64,000 nucleotides of DNA, from NCBI RefSeq assembly GCF_008831285.2, contig NC_045148.1, positions 10,768,183 to 10,832,182 on the forward strand, in the 5' to 3' direction. Each line of letters opens with the position of its first letter. Position 1 is the first letter of the stretch. Below, piece after piece: positions 49,704 through 61,831 of the stretch. The DNA comes from Nymphaea colorata (taxonomy: Eukaryota; Streptophyta; Magnoliopsida; Nymphaeales; Nymphaeaceae). A program made the position numbers and the translations under genes. Under the pieces are notes generated by a model that was not told the DNA's origin, searched no databases, and saw nothing but the letters and a program-made list of their open reading frames with translations.

Positions 49704-50172
49704 ATCATCTATGTCCATTTCAAGCAAATCAATGATATTAATTGACGAAAATATCTATCAATTTTTTCTCTTAATATTATGATAGATTAGACAGTCATGA
49801 TTAAATGATTGGATGAGTTTTGCAAAAAACTGAGGTCACCATATTATATATATATATATATATATATAAAATGAAAGTATCTATCAATTTTTTCTCTTAA
49901 CATTCATTATGATCTTATGATAGATTAGACAGTCATGATTAAATGATTGGATGAGTTTTGCAAAAAACTGAGGTCACCATTTTATATATATATATATATA
50001 TATTACATTAGCCTTTATTTGTTTCTCTTTCATAAAAGTAAACTATTGCTTTAAAAGAATAGGCAGATAAATACACTGTCTTGGGTTTCTGAAATATCTC
50101 AAGATTATGTAATTATTATTAGTCACCCAATCAATTCCATTGATTGTTCACAATATATATATATATATATAT
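49680..50172. repeat. Cluster of (TA)n tracts with a 127-bp tandem duplication
   Basis: TA tracts lie at about 49681-49702, 49845-49868, 49984-50002 and 50153-50172. The unit starting TATCTATCAATTTTTTCTC (49752-49868, repeated 49879-50002) carries the tract at its end, so the duplication copied a microsatellite. Confidence 0.9.
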
Positions 50173-50660
50173 AAACAAAATCTCATATATAAAATTATAT
50201 TTTTTCAAAATCAAATTAAATATGATTAGCATTCAAAAAGAATAACTTTCAATGTAATGCCATGTAAGCTATCAAACTAATTGATTATATAATGTACAAC
50301 TACTTTAGACAATCATCGTGTAAATTGTTCGTGACTCATTACAAGTCAACACAATCACCAAACAAAAAGAAAAAAAAAGGAAAACAAGGCAAAAGAAACT
50401 GTTCATATTATGGTGATGAAATAAGGACACATAGTAGTGATCTTAATCTGATCGGTCGACTCTCTGTATGAGGCCCACAGGAACCCGCAGCATAACCGCC
50501 AAAAATATGTTTCCCACCATTCCGACACCCACCCGCCCCTTTGTCAGGGAAATCATTTTTCTGAAAATGCGTGTTCTTTCCCCTTTCCTTTTTCAGATTC
50601 CAAACCAACATTTTTTTTATGGATTAGCTGCTGTTTTTTCTTTCCTCTCAAATTTTTTTG

Positions 50661-50793
50661 TCTTGATCTTCCTTCTCCTCCTTTTTAGTTCAATATTTCA
50701 GCTGATTCTATGGTTTCCATCCACTTGTCTTGATCTTCCTTCTCCTCCTTTTAGTTCAATACTTCAGCTGATTCTATGGTTCTCATCCACTTC
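50661..50793. repeat. 67-bp tandem duplication
   Basis: The unit beginning TCTTGATCTTCCTTCTCC starts at 50661 and again at 50728, with a few mismatches. Confidence 0.9.
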
Positions 50794-53700
50794 TTCCTTT
50801 TCTGCCTTTCAATGGTTTGAAATTCGGTTCATTTGATGCTTATAATTCGTATTGACATTGATAGGAATTATATAACAAGTCTCCTCTTTTTTTTCCTAAA
50901 CGCATAGGGTTTTGGTTTATTAGACTATACTGTTTTGTCCATGAAACGAATGAGTTTTCTCCTTGTCCGCATTAAATAAAGGCATTGTGTTTGAACACGG
51001 GGTGGACACATGGGTGGTTTTTCCGCTCCATCCCTTTCAAGACAATCAAGTGGTGTTTGATAGCCTCATATTTTAAATCGGGCATATCTAAAAATTCATG
51101 ATAGATTAGACCCACTTTTTAAACAAACCCGAGATCTTAATAAGATGGATCTGAGATCCATTTTGCATGTAAAAAGAACTGGACAAATTCGCAGCCAACA
51201 AACACATCCTTAATCTTGTGCGAGGTCATCAATGTCCAAACAAGATGCCACATGTTATGGGATCTCGTAGGGTTGCAAATGAGTTGAATCCAGAACACCC
51301 ACGTATCTAAGGGATCATTGGGCACGATGACAGCCAGGGATCCGCTTGTTCCTCCTCACCAATCATGGCTCATTTCATTGAGCTTGCAATCAATTCTAGG
51401 GTTCCTATAACGACAATATTTTATGAGAATGACAACAAGGCAGGATAAGAAGGAAGTAAAGGCATGATAGGACCCCACCTGCAATCTCTGCAAGGTTTAA
51501 ACCCGGGCCTGATCGAAAAATAAGAAAGGAAAGGAACACATACATGAACAAATGGTAGTTTGTAGAGACTGACCATGGGTGTCGGCGCCTTGTCCCCGCA
51601 AAGTACAAAATTCGGCCCAAAAAAAAAACATCACATCAAACTAACCAATCATGCGAGACCACGTGGGTCTCCAGATGGCTAGATATAGAGAGAGAAGTCC
51701 CTAACGCCATTAGTCTTGCAGACATGCAGCCATGAAGAGCACCTCAAACAGTAGCATGTGAAAGAATCCTTGGCCATTCGTTTTCAGAATCCTTCCTCAA
51801 AAAATCGGATGGCTATAATGAATCTATAGGAGTAGGACCATCTCGTGATTGTTTTTTCTTTTGATTTCTTTTTCTCACAGGTTGTTTTCCAACTTCAGCC
51901 TCTTTGGACGTTTAGATCCACCCGTTCTTCATCAACCACCCACCCGACAAAGCAGTTTAATATGCAACGTATCATAAATGAGTGTTTGTTCAGAGAACTA
52001 ACCAGTGATTACATACAGTAGTAAAGCTGTCTTTCTATTATTGGTTATTGAGGGTCGAGGGTACATGAGACATGGCTGTGTTCCATAGGAGGAGAGGACG
52101 AGCTCAGTACTTGACAAAGTGTTCGGACTGCTTCCACAAATATATGATGTAAATGAGAAGCTGGAGGACAGGGATGGATCTGATACGTATTGGAACATGT
52201 CCGACAACCACGCCGAGTAAATTCCATCGATGTTTTGTCGATGGTAACAGGCTGAATCATGATAAATTTACATGTCTAAGAGGAGCAGAGTTAGCAATTT
52301 TTCATTAATAATGGGGAACTATAGTTTTAAAATTTTGATGGGGACTTTTGATATTTTTGCAACTTTTTGTATATAGGTTAAATAAAATTCTCAAAATTAC
52401 GTGTAGATTTTTTTTTTTTTTTTAATTATTTGAGGTGAGGGCCAGGGGGGCGTGCTTTGGCCCCTGCGAGCACCACCCCTGTGCCCAAGGCAAAGTGAAA
52501 TCCAAGCAAAGATCTCTCAAAATTGTCAGGTCATACTCTTGTTACCTGTGAACGAGGAACGATGATCTGTGGCCAGTCAACTACAATAGACGACTGAACT
52601 TGAGTTTATGACATGAGAAAACCGCCCGTGAACTGAGAGACTTTGTTGGTCGCGAGACAGCATAAAACCCAGAGGCTAGTACCCCCATGGCAATGCTTGT
52701 CTGCTTTGGCATGTATAGAATGTTGATGCCCACAGTGATTGGACAGACAACTGGTCTCAAACCAGCTGCACCAAAATCCTTGGGCCAACAAAACCTGATT
52801 CTTGTCCTTTTAATTCCTATATAAGATACCAATCCATGCTCGCATGCTCACGCACTATTACTACTACGTTCTTGAGGTTTTTCTTTCTGCCCATGAAACT
52901 ACGGTATTGATGTCCACACCTTGGAACATTTACGTGGGCACTTAAAGGTACAGATTAAAATCTCATAGGCACATAAAAGATGGTTCTCTTGATTTTCTCG
53001 TATGTAGAATCTGATGTGACAATAAGGATCTGGTTTCAGGACTTTATTCCTAAGTTTTCTTACTGGAGATTTAACAAAATTAGGCAGTAAACCACGAGTT
53101 CTGATTAGAGCTCCTCGATCCAGCAGAAGAGCAGACCCTTTACCATATACAATTTTCGCTGATTCACTAGTAACTAGAGAAACATAAGAAGTATGTTTTC
53201 ACCAATACAGGAGAGAAGACATAACTGTTTGCGTCTCTTGCCTTCATTTAAGAGAGCAAAACTGCATATTCATTGAGATATTGCTGTCTTTTCGAGAATA
53301 ACGACACGGCCATTCTTATTGTCATGGAAAAAACTCACCCCAATTTGTATTACTACCACACAACGATTTGTATGTTTATAATTCAATTTCTTGACAAAAA
53401 AGGATATTGTGCATATATAAATATGATGGTTGCCCCACAGGTTAAGTACCAGGCTTGACTCTTTGGGTTCAGTGGCTCATCACATGGTTCATAAGAACTT
53501 AGCAGCCAGCATGAAACAATCACAAAAATTCCCATGCTTAGAACCCCATGAACTTGGGGATATAAGTTAATTTCCTGTAAGCAAAAGATGACCTTCAAAG
53601 CAGATGGACAGTGATTTACCTGACATTAAGCCTGTAAATCAGGTGCTTTGTGTTTTCTATTCCAACCCAGCCTGGAACAAGGTCGCCAGGTATCGGTATC

Positions 53701-54746
53701 AAAAGTTTTGGATATGATAGTAGACAGATACCCAATTCAACCCCATTGACCCACCTTCTTTTAGATACATTTACAAGCTTGCTTATTGCTCAGAAATAAT
53801 ACGTGCCAGATAAAGATTCATTTTTGTTGTGGATTAATTCCGGAATGGAGCTTAATGTATAAGAAGAAATGAACCCAGTACCACAAATTTAGCCGGTTGA
53901 CCACCTGCATGATATCACATAATGTATAAACATCAAAGTTAACAAGTGGTTGATGCTTGAGATATATATGATATGAACTTGCCGACATGAGAACTATAAA
54001 TAGTAAAATTTAATACACATTTTCATTTTTAAGTTTTTCGCTTGATCCAACGATCAACAATCATGAATTCGTTTTTTGCTTCATAAAGTTCTCTTTTTCT
54101 TCAAGCAAGCTGCAGACAGAACGATCTCCCGGAATATGGTGTCAATCTGACTTTTTGTACTTCCAAATTTTATCAAATTCAGAAATCACCATAATCGCAC
54201 GCACCAGAAATGTAACTCACCGTCTTCATCAATGAAACAATTCTTTCTCCTATGAAAAAAATGAACCTATGTTTCCCCTTATGCAACTCAAAAATTTTGT
54301 CCCCCGCCTGATGGCGCAAATTACAGTTTCACCAGATTAAGCTTGCAGAGTTAGATACCCTTATCCCTTTTTCATTTTGTTGAGTAGGGCCTCACACATC
54401 ACTGAGCTGCTTATTTAGGGTTTCCCATACTTTGTGGACTATACAAGTTTCTAATCGCTGGTAACATATACAGGTTTCTAAATAGGAAACCTGTCGACCA
54501 CCTTTAAATATAGATGCTTGACTTGAGTTGGGATTTTTCCTACACCTAGACTTCCTCAACCTGTTCAAATTCCTATCCATGCATCCTCTGTCGCGCTGAA
54601 TCATATGAAATTTGATTCAAAAATTTAACAAGAACGTGAACAATCATTTTTCACAATCAAGAATCAAGAATCAAAAACAAGTATGAGGTAACGGCAGGTG
54701 GATGCACCAACAGCAAAATAAAAGCTGACTGTCATTACATAATTAA

Positions 54747-54812
54747 TTGCAGCACTTTAGCTATGATTATTCCAAAGTTTTGCAGCACTTTAGCTATGAT
54801 TATTCCAAAGTA
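54747..54812. repeat. 33-bp tandem duplication
   Basis: TTGCAGCACTTTAGCTATGA plus 13 further bases is repeated head to tail at 54747 and 54780. It lies just downstream of the glutathione peroxidase gene. Confidence 0.93.
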
Positions 54813-55063
54813 GTTCTCTCCACACCTTGACAATTAAGACAACACTTCCACTCCTGTTTTATTCCACAGACACTCCAGCCAAATGTTTCGTTTATCATGA
54901 AACAATGAAAACTTAACCATTTTGTGGAACTTCAGTTCAGCTACAATCTTGAAAAGGAACCACACAAACGCTGTTCATCAATTTACAGTGTCACAACTTA
55001 CAAGCTAACAGATGAGAAGAAATCAGCAGAACAGCATATCATGGAGGTACACGGATTATTCCC

Positions 55064-58000
55064 TTATGCCTCCTCCAATGCCTTCATAATGTCTCTCTGC
55101 AAGTATATATGGATAATTAGTTTATGGATAAACAATAAGCTTGTGAATAAACAGCGAAAGCCACCAATTGATTTCTTTTTTCTTTTTCTTTTTTTTTGTT
55201 TAAATAGGGCTCCAATTCCGAAAGGAAATTACCAACCTCAAGAAAAGATTCTTTGCTTGTTGCACTGTAACGTGCAATGACACGTCCATCTTTTCCAACT
55301 AAAAATTTGGTAAAGTTCCACTTTATTCTATTTCCCATAAATCCAGTCTTACTAGCTTTCAGAAACCGGTAAACAGGAGCTGTTTTAGGCCCATTCACAT
55401 ACACCTGCAAAAGAGTTAACAGCTTCATCCATATCCCAAATTGCAGTTTCAGTTGGTTGTCTGTCAGTAACGGCGAGTAGGATACAGCCTTAAAGCCAAA
55501 CCATCTGAGTCAAGACTGAGAATCAGCATACTATGAAGCCAACAACGTGCCAATCCCAAACTATAATGACCATGGTGGGCTATATTTAGAAAATGGGTTA
55601 ACAATAAGCATAGCATCCCATATTCCAATGGTTTTCATACCATCAGGGGAGACATTGACAGAAAGAGCCCAAAGTTTTCTCCATAAAAAATTCAGCTTCA
55701 CTTAATTCTAATCTGGAAAACACACATTAAACATAATATGATAACAGCACTAAAAACTAAAAGAATTGCCAATGCGTGTTAGGAGTCTAGAAATGAATGT
55801 GGCACTAAAAAATACAGCCCATGACACCGAAATAAAAGAATGGCCTGTTTACCAGAGAAGACTAGAAGAAAATACATGGATAATCTTGTTAACTTCACGT
55901 CATTATATCTGTCAAATGCATACTGGCACCAATCATGGGTTCCTTTTCATTTTCCCACTTTGCTGTGCTTGTGTATCACATGCATGTTGGATACTTGTGG
56001 TCAGCAGAGCAAGATTTGATACAGAAAGGATATTAATCTAAAGCATAAATCCCAGATAGAAAGAAATTTTGTTGTGCTAGAAATCCAAGGAGACAATGTA
56101 AGGACAGAAAGATGTAATTAAACTCATCAGTCATGGCAACATGGTAGAAATAGGTAACAAGAAAAATGCCAAACACACTTCTGTCCATTTTAATGATTTA
56201 AAAACAAGGAGAAGAAGAATTGGAAAAAATTAAAGAGAACCAAATTACCATGCATCCAAGGACATCACCAACTGAAAATAGAAAATAAAGCATGATTTGA
56301 AGTAGTGCAGGTCCAACAAGGAGCATAAAAGTCATATGGTGAGCTTGAATCAATCTGAATGCATCAACGAAGTATGGACTAAAATGAATTAAAAGGAGAG
56401 ATTTTGTTAATGACCATGATTCATGTAACAGAATGCATGAGCTTTTTCAAGAGGTTAAAGCTAAAGGCAATGCCGCAATGGTCCTTCAAGACATCTTTCT
56501 AATCCTTTTACATGTCCACATTTCACAAGCCTTTTCGTGCTTGTGGGCCGATGAATATATCATTGTCCTTGGTGGTGAATGTTATATAATATTCAACAAC
56601 AGATCTATTGAAAAAAAGTCAGTGTTATATGTCCTCTAGCATAAATTCCATTGTCATGAAGTAACCTGCGGCAGAACAGTAGATGTACAAGCATAGAAAT
56701 TTAAGGGAATATGGCTATAAATTATACTGAATCCTACGTCACATGGGTGCGGGTGTTGGTGCAAGTGCAGGTGCGGAATGCGGCAAGTTCCAAAAAAAAT
56801 TGGGTGCAGGTGTATATATATATATATATATGCTCTGTTAGATAAGCAAATTTTATTTGTCTATATTTTGAACTTTTTTTTATCAAGGTTACCTTAATCT
56901 CATACAAAATTCAAAGTTCTATTAAATAAAATAGGGGAGGAGAGAGAGGAGACGGAAAGATAGGAGAAGGAAAAAATTGAACCAAAAAAAAAGAGAAAAG
57001 AAGAACAGGTGCGGTCAGCAGCACCCGAATCGGTTGGACCAAGTTGGGTGCCGTGTCAAGCCACACCCGCACCCGAGTTGACGTGGGTGCACCACCATAT
57101 TTGGCACACCATGTGGCTTAGGCTGAATCACAATTAGAAGTGCACGCTTTTGAAGAAAGCAACATCAACACAGATGAAAATGGTGGTACTTTTGTCAAAT
57201 CATCACCTAAGTGCTACCAGTTTGCTGGTCAGGTACATTGATGTCCGAATCACAGAATAGTGGAATTTTGTGTTAGAAAGAGCTAAGTTCAGCTGACAAA
57301 TATGCCAAAGGAACAGTACAATAATGGTAACAATAAGCTAGAAACTAGAAATAAGCATCGGAAGCAGGAGAATATAGAAGCAAGGTAACTTATGGTGCAG
57401 GAAATATATTTTTTCAAAACATATAACAGCCAACTGATTGCTAGTTTAGCCAGATGGACAGTTACAAGTTTTGCCTTGAAACTAAATAGACAAGTCCCGA
57501 CTCAAACCTATTCCAAGAAAGTCATAAATTAAATCAGTAAACCTGTAGATTCGAAGGTGGATAATTTATTTAGAGGACATTAAATTATTTTTTCACTACG
57601 GAAAGACAAGTAAAAGTGATACAATTTCCAACACACACAGTTGACTCTCAAAAGAGACAGGTATTCATCACAAATTCCACATAATTAACAGGCTATCTTT
57701 TCACCTTTTGGAAGATGGGAAACTCAGTCTTGTACCGTGTGCAAGCAATCTCCTTTGTCATTTCACTAGCACCAGGTGCTTGCCATAAGAACTGATTGCA
57801 AGGAAATGCCAAGATCTCAAAATCTGATGAACACAACAAAACAAAACTTGCTGAATCTAAACCATATACAAATAAGAGTAAAAAGTACAGAACTCATTTT
57901 CATATTAGCAGAATTCTCAATACTAGAAGAACACCCATTCCCTAACCACAGTTTCTACATTTGCAGCAAGGTAATCTTCCCAAAAGAACAATGCAATGCA

Positions 58001-58929
58001 CTGATCTTTTCAAGAGGACAAGCTTCAAGCCATCATATCAACCACCATTTCTTTCTGGATAAACCAGGGTAGCTGTCTCGCATACTTATCAAGAAGGACA
58101 AAAAATAGTAAATTTGAGTTCTTCCTCCACGTCCTTTCTCAGTTGCCCTTAACCACATTAAGATAACCCAAAATTCCCTGTGTGCTAATCCCTAAATAAA
58201 CTGAACAACATTGTCATACTTGGTCGCTTACTAATAATTGCACTAAAGAGACAAAAGATAAAGCAAACAACCCCAATCTCATTAAATATAACATCATCTA
58301 CGTGGTCGCACCTCATATTTTGTTCCATTCCATGAAATACCCAAGACCTGCAATAGCGCTTTTCCTCTAAATAAGCAACAGACGAGCATCGCGCTATTGG
58401 TGTTCTATAATTCTAAAAAATTGCACTGAAGAAACAAAATTAAATGAAATACGCAAACAATCAGAGGACCTGCTAGCAACTTTGAAAGTGCAATTAACAA
58501 ACGAGGTGCTCTCCTCTTACCCTTGTTCTTGAAATTGTCGTAAATTCGATTCAGTTGCAGGAAGTTACGGGGCCCGAATCCACTGTTTCAGATACAAAAG
58601 ATTGTCAAAACGTAAATAAGCACAAGAGAGAGCGAGAGAGATAGAGAGAGAGAGAGAGAGGCACCATCGAGAAGCGATATTAACAATCAAAAGGACCTTC
58701 CCCTTGTAAATGCTCAGATCCAAATCCTTCCCACGTATATCCTGCTTGATGTTTGTCGGCAACCTTAGTCAAATTCTCACGAAATAATATCTTAAAAGTT
58801 TTGAGTTGCTAAGAAAGAAGTTGTATCACAATGAACAAGGTAGCAGTGGTAGAAGTGGCCGCGGACCTTGACAACGAATTCATGAACGGAACGCGCCTTT
58901 GGAGCTTCAGACGATTGAGAAATACCCAT
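55064..58929 (-). CDS. Glutathione peroxidase (thioredoxin-type plant GPX), 6 exons
   Basis: Exons in transcript order: 58929-58867, 58741-58665, 58582-58521, 57823-57705, 55404-55237, 55096-55064 (173 residues). It reduces hydrogen and lipid peroxides; plant members of this non-selenium type mostly use thioredoxin. The product starts [18 protein letters not shown]. The peroxidatic Cys47 (IASRCGF) is created across the exon 2/3 junction. Gln82 (LWQAPG), Trp136 and Asn137 (IKWNFTKFL) complete the tetrad. Cys95 (IACTRYK) is the expected resolving cysteine and Cys76 lies in FPCNQF. No transit or signal peptide is visible, so it is probably cytosolic. Six exons is usual for plant GPX genes. Unusual are GFGPRNFLQ and [10 protein letters not shown] where the family has more conserved sequence. 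Confidence 0.94.
56740..57095. mobile_element. Possible MITE in intron 4 of the GPX gene
   Basis: Left sequence CATGGGTGCGGGTGTTGG and the right region, read in reverse as ACTCGGGTGCGGGTGTGGC, form imperfect inverted ends around an AT-rich core with a (TA)n run at 56811-56832. The GC-rich words stand out from the AT-rich intron. No clear target duplication was found. Confidence 0.45.
58627..58662. repeat. (GA)n microsatellite next to exon 2 of the GPX gene
   Basis: About 16 imperfect GA units begin within a few bases of the exon 2 donor, giving a CT-rich start to intron 2 on the transcribed strand. Confidence 0.93.
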
Positions 58930-59010
58930 CTCCCAAGTGGCTCCCCAACAGGCTCATGCCAACTGAGAATCTCTCTCTCTCTCTCTCCAGACAGACCGCG
59001 CCATTAAAAT
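58930..59010 (-). promoter_or_regulatory. GA-rich 5' leader of the GPX gene
   Basis: On the minus strand a (GA)n run (about 58972-58988) lies just before the ATG. No clear TATA box was seen. Confidence 0.4.
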
Positions 59011-59099
59011 GGGAAACTCAAAGGCGTCTTACCATCTTTCAGTTGACTGGAAGCGTTTCCTGGGCGTGTTCCCCTTGCCACGGTGAGCGAGAAGTCAAA

Positions 59100-61831
59100 C
59101 AAAACCATCGTTCCGTTCCTACTACGGGTACCCTACCGCTGGATAGTGGTAAAAAGCTAGTATCAAGTCCCAACCCTATCACTCGTGTTCACTTGAAACC
59201 CTTTCATGGTGTCATATATGCAGCAATTGAAGTCTTTCTTCACGCATGAGTCGAAAAACTTCTTACTAGAATCGAACCATGGCCATTTATATGGAAATCG
59301 TGACCTTTCACATTAACGCTACCAATTATTGGAGATCTTAGACAATTGGCCATCCCTTGTGCTAGACAGTGACTGCTTGATCTTATTCAAACAGTCCAAT
59401 TAGTTTATGGGATACCATTCATCGTTTCACTATGTTTATGCTTAAGGTGACTGCAAGTTGAGGCAGCCCACTTGATCATAAGGCCCACCTGGATCGATCC
59501 AACAATAGGATTAATAGATCATTCGCGGAAAGCCTCACTGGGTTACAAGTTTTAGCTGGATCGCGCCGACTGCCTTGGTCTTGTATGAATGATCCAATTG
59601 TCCTACGGGAAACAACTAATAATTTCACTATGTGGTTCTTAACCGTTAACATAATTTGCAAGTTTGAGGCTGCCCACTTGATCAAAGGACCTATTTACCT
59701 TGATCCAAATATGACATTAAGATCCATGGATCACTTTCAGAAAACCTTGACTTGATTGGGAGCAATTCGAACCAGGTTGGTGAAAACAAATCCGATTATG
59801 TGGCGATTCAAGAGTGTCATGTCGATTTAAAAATAGTTTTTTTTTAATGTAAATAAATTTGGTGAGCACTTTAACATGGTAATCCAGACTGCATTTTCCC
59901 CTAACTATTGATGTCACATATGCAGCTTTCATGTTTTTTGCCTTGAAATCGAACTTCCCAATTTTTTGAAAATATAGTTCAAGAACTTGAAAGCTAAAAG
60001 TTCTCGTGCATAAAAAGATTACTTCTATTAAGTTGTCGACATTGTTCTTGAAACTTGAAGAAGTTTTAAGTTAGTCTAACTGAAGGAAAAAAAAAATGTG
60101 CTTATAATCAAATGGAATTTTTAAACTTATATTAAACCAGAACTACAAATCTAAGCCCTTGTCTGCTACCTCCGGAATGACTTTGGTCACCACCGTCGCA
60201 ACGTCCTTTTCTCACTTCAAGTACTGACCTAGAAAATAAAAAGTTTCGAAAACGAAGCCTTGATTATTTATGTTCATGTACTTTGACAGTGTGCAAATGT
60301 ATGTATATAGAAACTCATCATATTCAGTTCCATTTAACTAATATCATTGACTTGACCATATCAACCAGGAAAAGGACCTAAACAAGAACTTGCGGTTGAA
60401 CTTACTAACGGGATGTTGGTAGCCGTTTGTTTGAATCGCTCCATAGCTGACGATGTATTTGTAAAATCATAAATGAGAAGATTTTCTCCTTCACGACTTT
60501 GATAGATGATGGCCTTTACTGAAGTGAAAAGGAAAAGAGACCTTCAAGTCCCCACTGATAAAATATGGCCAAAAGATCATGAGATCAAATATTCCCGAAA
60601 ACCGACTTTATACCATTTTGAATTTTGAATTTTTTTGGGTATTCGTTACTGTTGAATTTGTTTTTCAATAGACTTCATTTTCAATATATTTGATTTAATC
60701 AATGATCAGAATGAAAACCTTTCCATTCTCAAACAAAGTCATCCTTATCCCCTCCGTAGACTGAGTAAGAAAACGAAAGTCTTTATGGAGTTGGTACAAA
60801 TTACAGTTAATTTTTTTAGATTAAGAGCACACAGGATCAACCAACCACAAGCCGACAAACCGTTTCAGTGAAGATAGAAATAACAAGTGCAAATTAAGGG
60901 ACAAATCCGGCATGATTTTCCGCATGATAAAATCACAAATTCGAGATATGCTTAAATACCAAGTCCGACCATCCCTTGAAATAAAGAACCACGAAGCAAA
61001 TTTTCAAATAGAAAGTCTTAATCAAACATAGGGTACCGTGGGGATGAAATGTTGAGAGAGAGGGGTCCAAAATCACATCAACAATTTCAAGCAATGGAGG
61101 TTCCAAGGAACAATAGTTTACAGAGTATTTATTAAATTTTAATCGAAAGAATGTACAAGGGGATCTGTTATACAAAAGCAAGAAAGTATCCAGCATGCAC
61201 CCAGTTGAACTTCAACGAGCATTTCAGAGTGGCTGGTGGGACAAAAAAGAAGCAGAAAAAAATGGCTAGACTCGAACAGAACTGAAGCCTCAGAGAAGGA
61301 CGTCTGCCGTCAGCAAAGTAGCTTGCATATTTTCAATTATACAGGTTACATATGCACCTAACGTCCAAAGAAGCGGATTTTGGAATCAATTAACAGGACA
61401 GCACAACCCCCTGATGCTTAGCTTCGAAGGTCCTAAAAACTGATCTTTCAAATTAACTGGACGAATGGACACAACAGCCACCGATAATCAAAATGCTCTC
61501 CTCAATATTATCTTCCCGAGTTCTGCATTTGCAGAACAACTAAAAGTACAATATATACACTATGGTCGATTGCACATGTCAACTTTCAGCACCACATCCC
61601 GGCCTTGGATAATTTTGGCCAGAAAAGGAGCTCTTTTAAGAGAATTTCCATACTGCAATTTCCTTGAATCAGAAATATGGCTTGCACCTAGAAAAATGAA
61701 AAACAAAAACATGTCAGTCATTGGGAGGCCACAAGCATGCAATACAACAGAGGTATCGAATTTAAAAATAAAAATTTGAACGGAATTGGAAAGACAACGT
61801 ACCAGTATTTCCAGTTTCACGCAACAAGAGT
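59100..61831. other. Intergenic DNA and 3' flank of the HUA2-like gene
   Basis: No gene is supported between the GPX leader and the HUA2-like stop. A diverged tandem duplication with a period near 195 bp covers about 59376-59755. The part next to 61831 should be 3' UTR, whose end cannot be placed. Confidence 0.5.
59376..59755. repeat. Diverged tandem duplication, period about 195 bp
   Basis: Shared blocks in order are CCAATTNGT, TTTCACTATGT, TTGAGGCNGCCCACTTGATCA, GGATCGATCCAA against TTGATCCAAAT, and GGATCACTTTC against AGATCATTCGC. The copies have drifted well beyond the other tandem repeats in this window. Confidence 0.7.

Larger units (their letters stand above)
48163..55063. other. AT-rich intergenic region with tandem duplications
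   Basis: No gene could be supported. Minus-strand frames at 52581-52832 and 53383-53598 have hydrophobic stretches but no recognised family. The region holds several short tandem duplications (48580, 49752, 50661, 54747), four (TA)n tracts between 49680 and 50172, and a degenerate element-like remnant near 52380-52490 (GCCAGGGGGGCGTGC). Confidence 0.55.

Noticed and set aside
52581-52832. 83-residue minus-strand frame
   Set aside because: No domain, no splice context, and overlapping frames of similar length.
53383-53598. Hydrophobic minus-strand frame downstream of the GPX gene
   Set aside because: An acceptor-like site precedes it and it has a possible membrane segment, but there is no partner exon and no recognised family.
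58742-58762. GPX start at 58762
   Set aside because: The codon is TTG, not ATG; an upstream exon (58929-58867) supplies a proper ATG and the conserved HEF start of the GPX domain.
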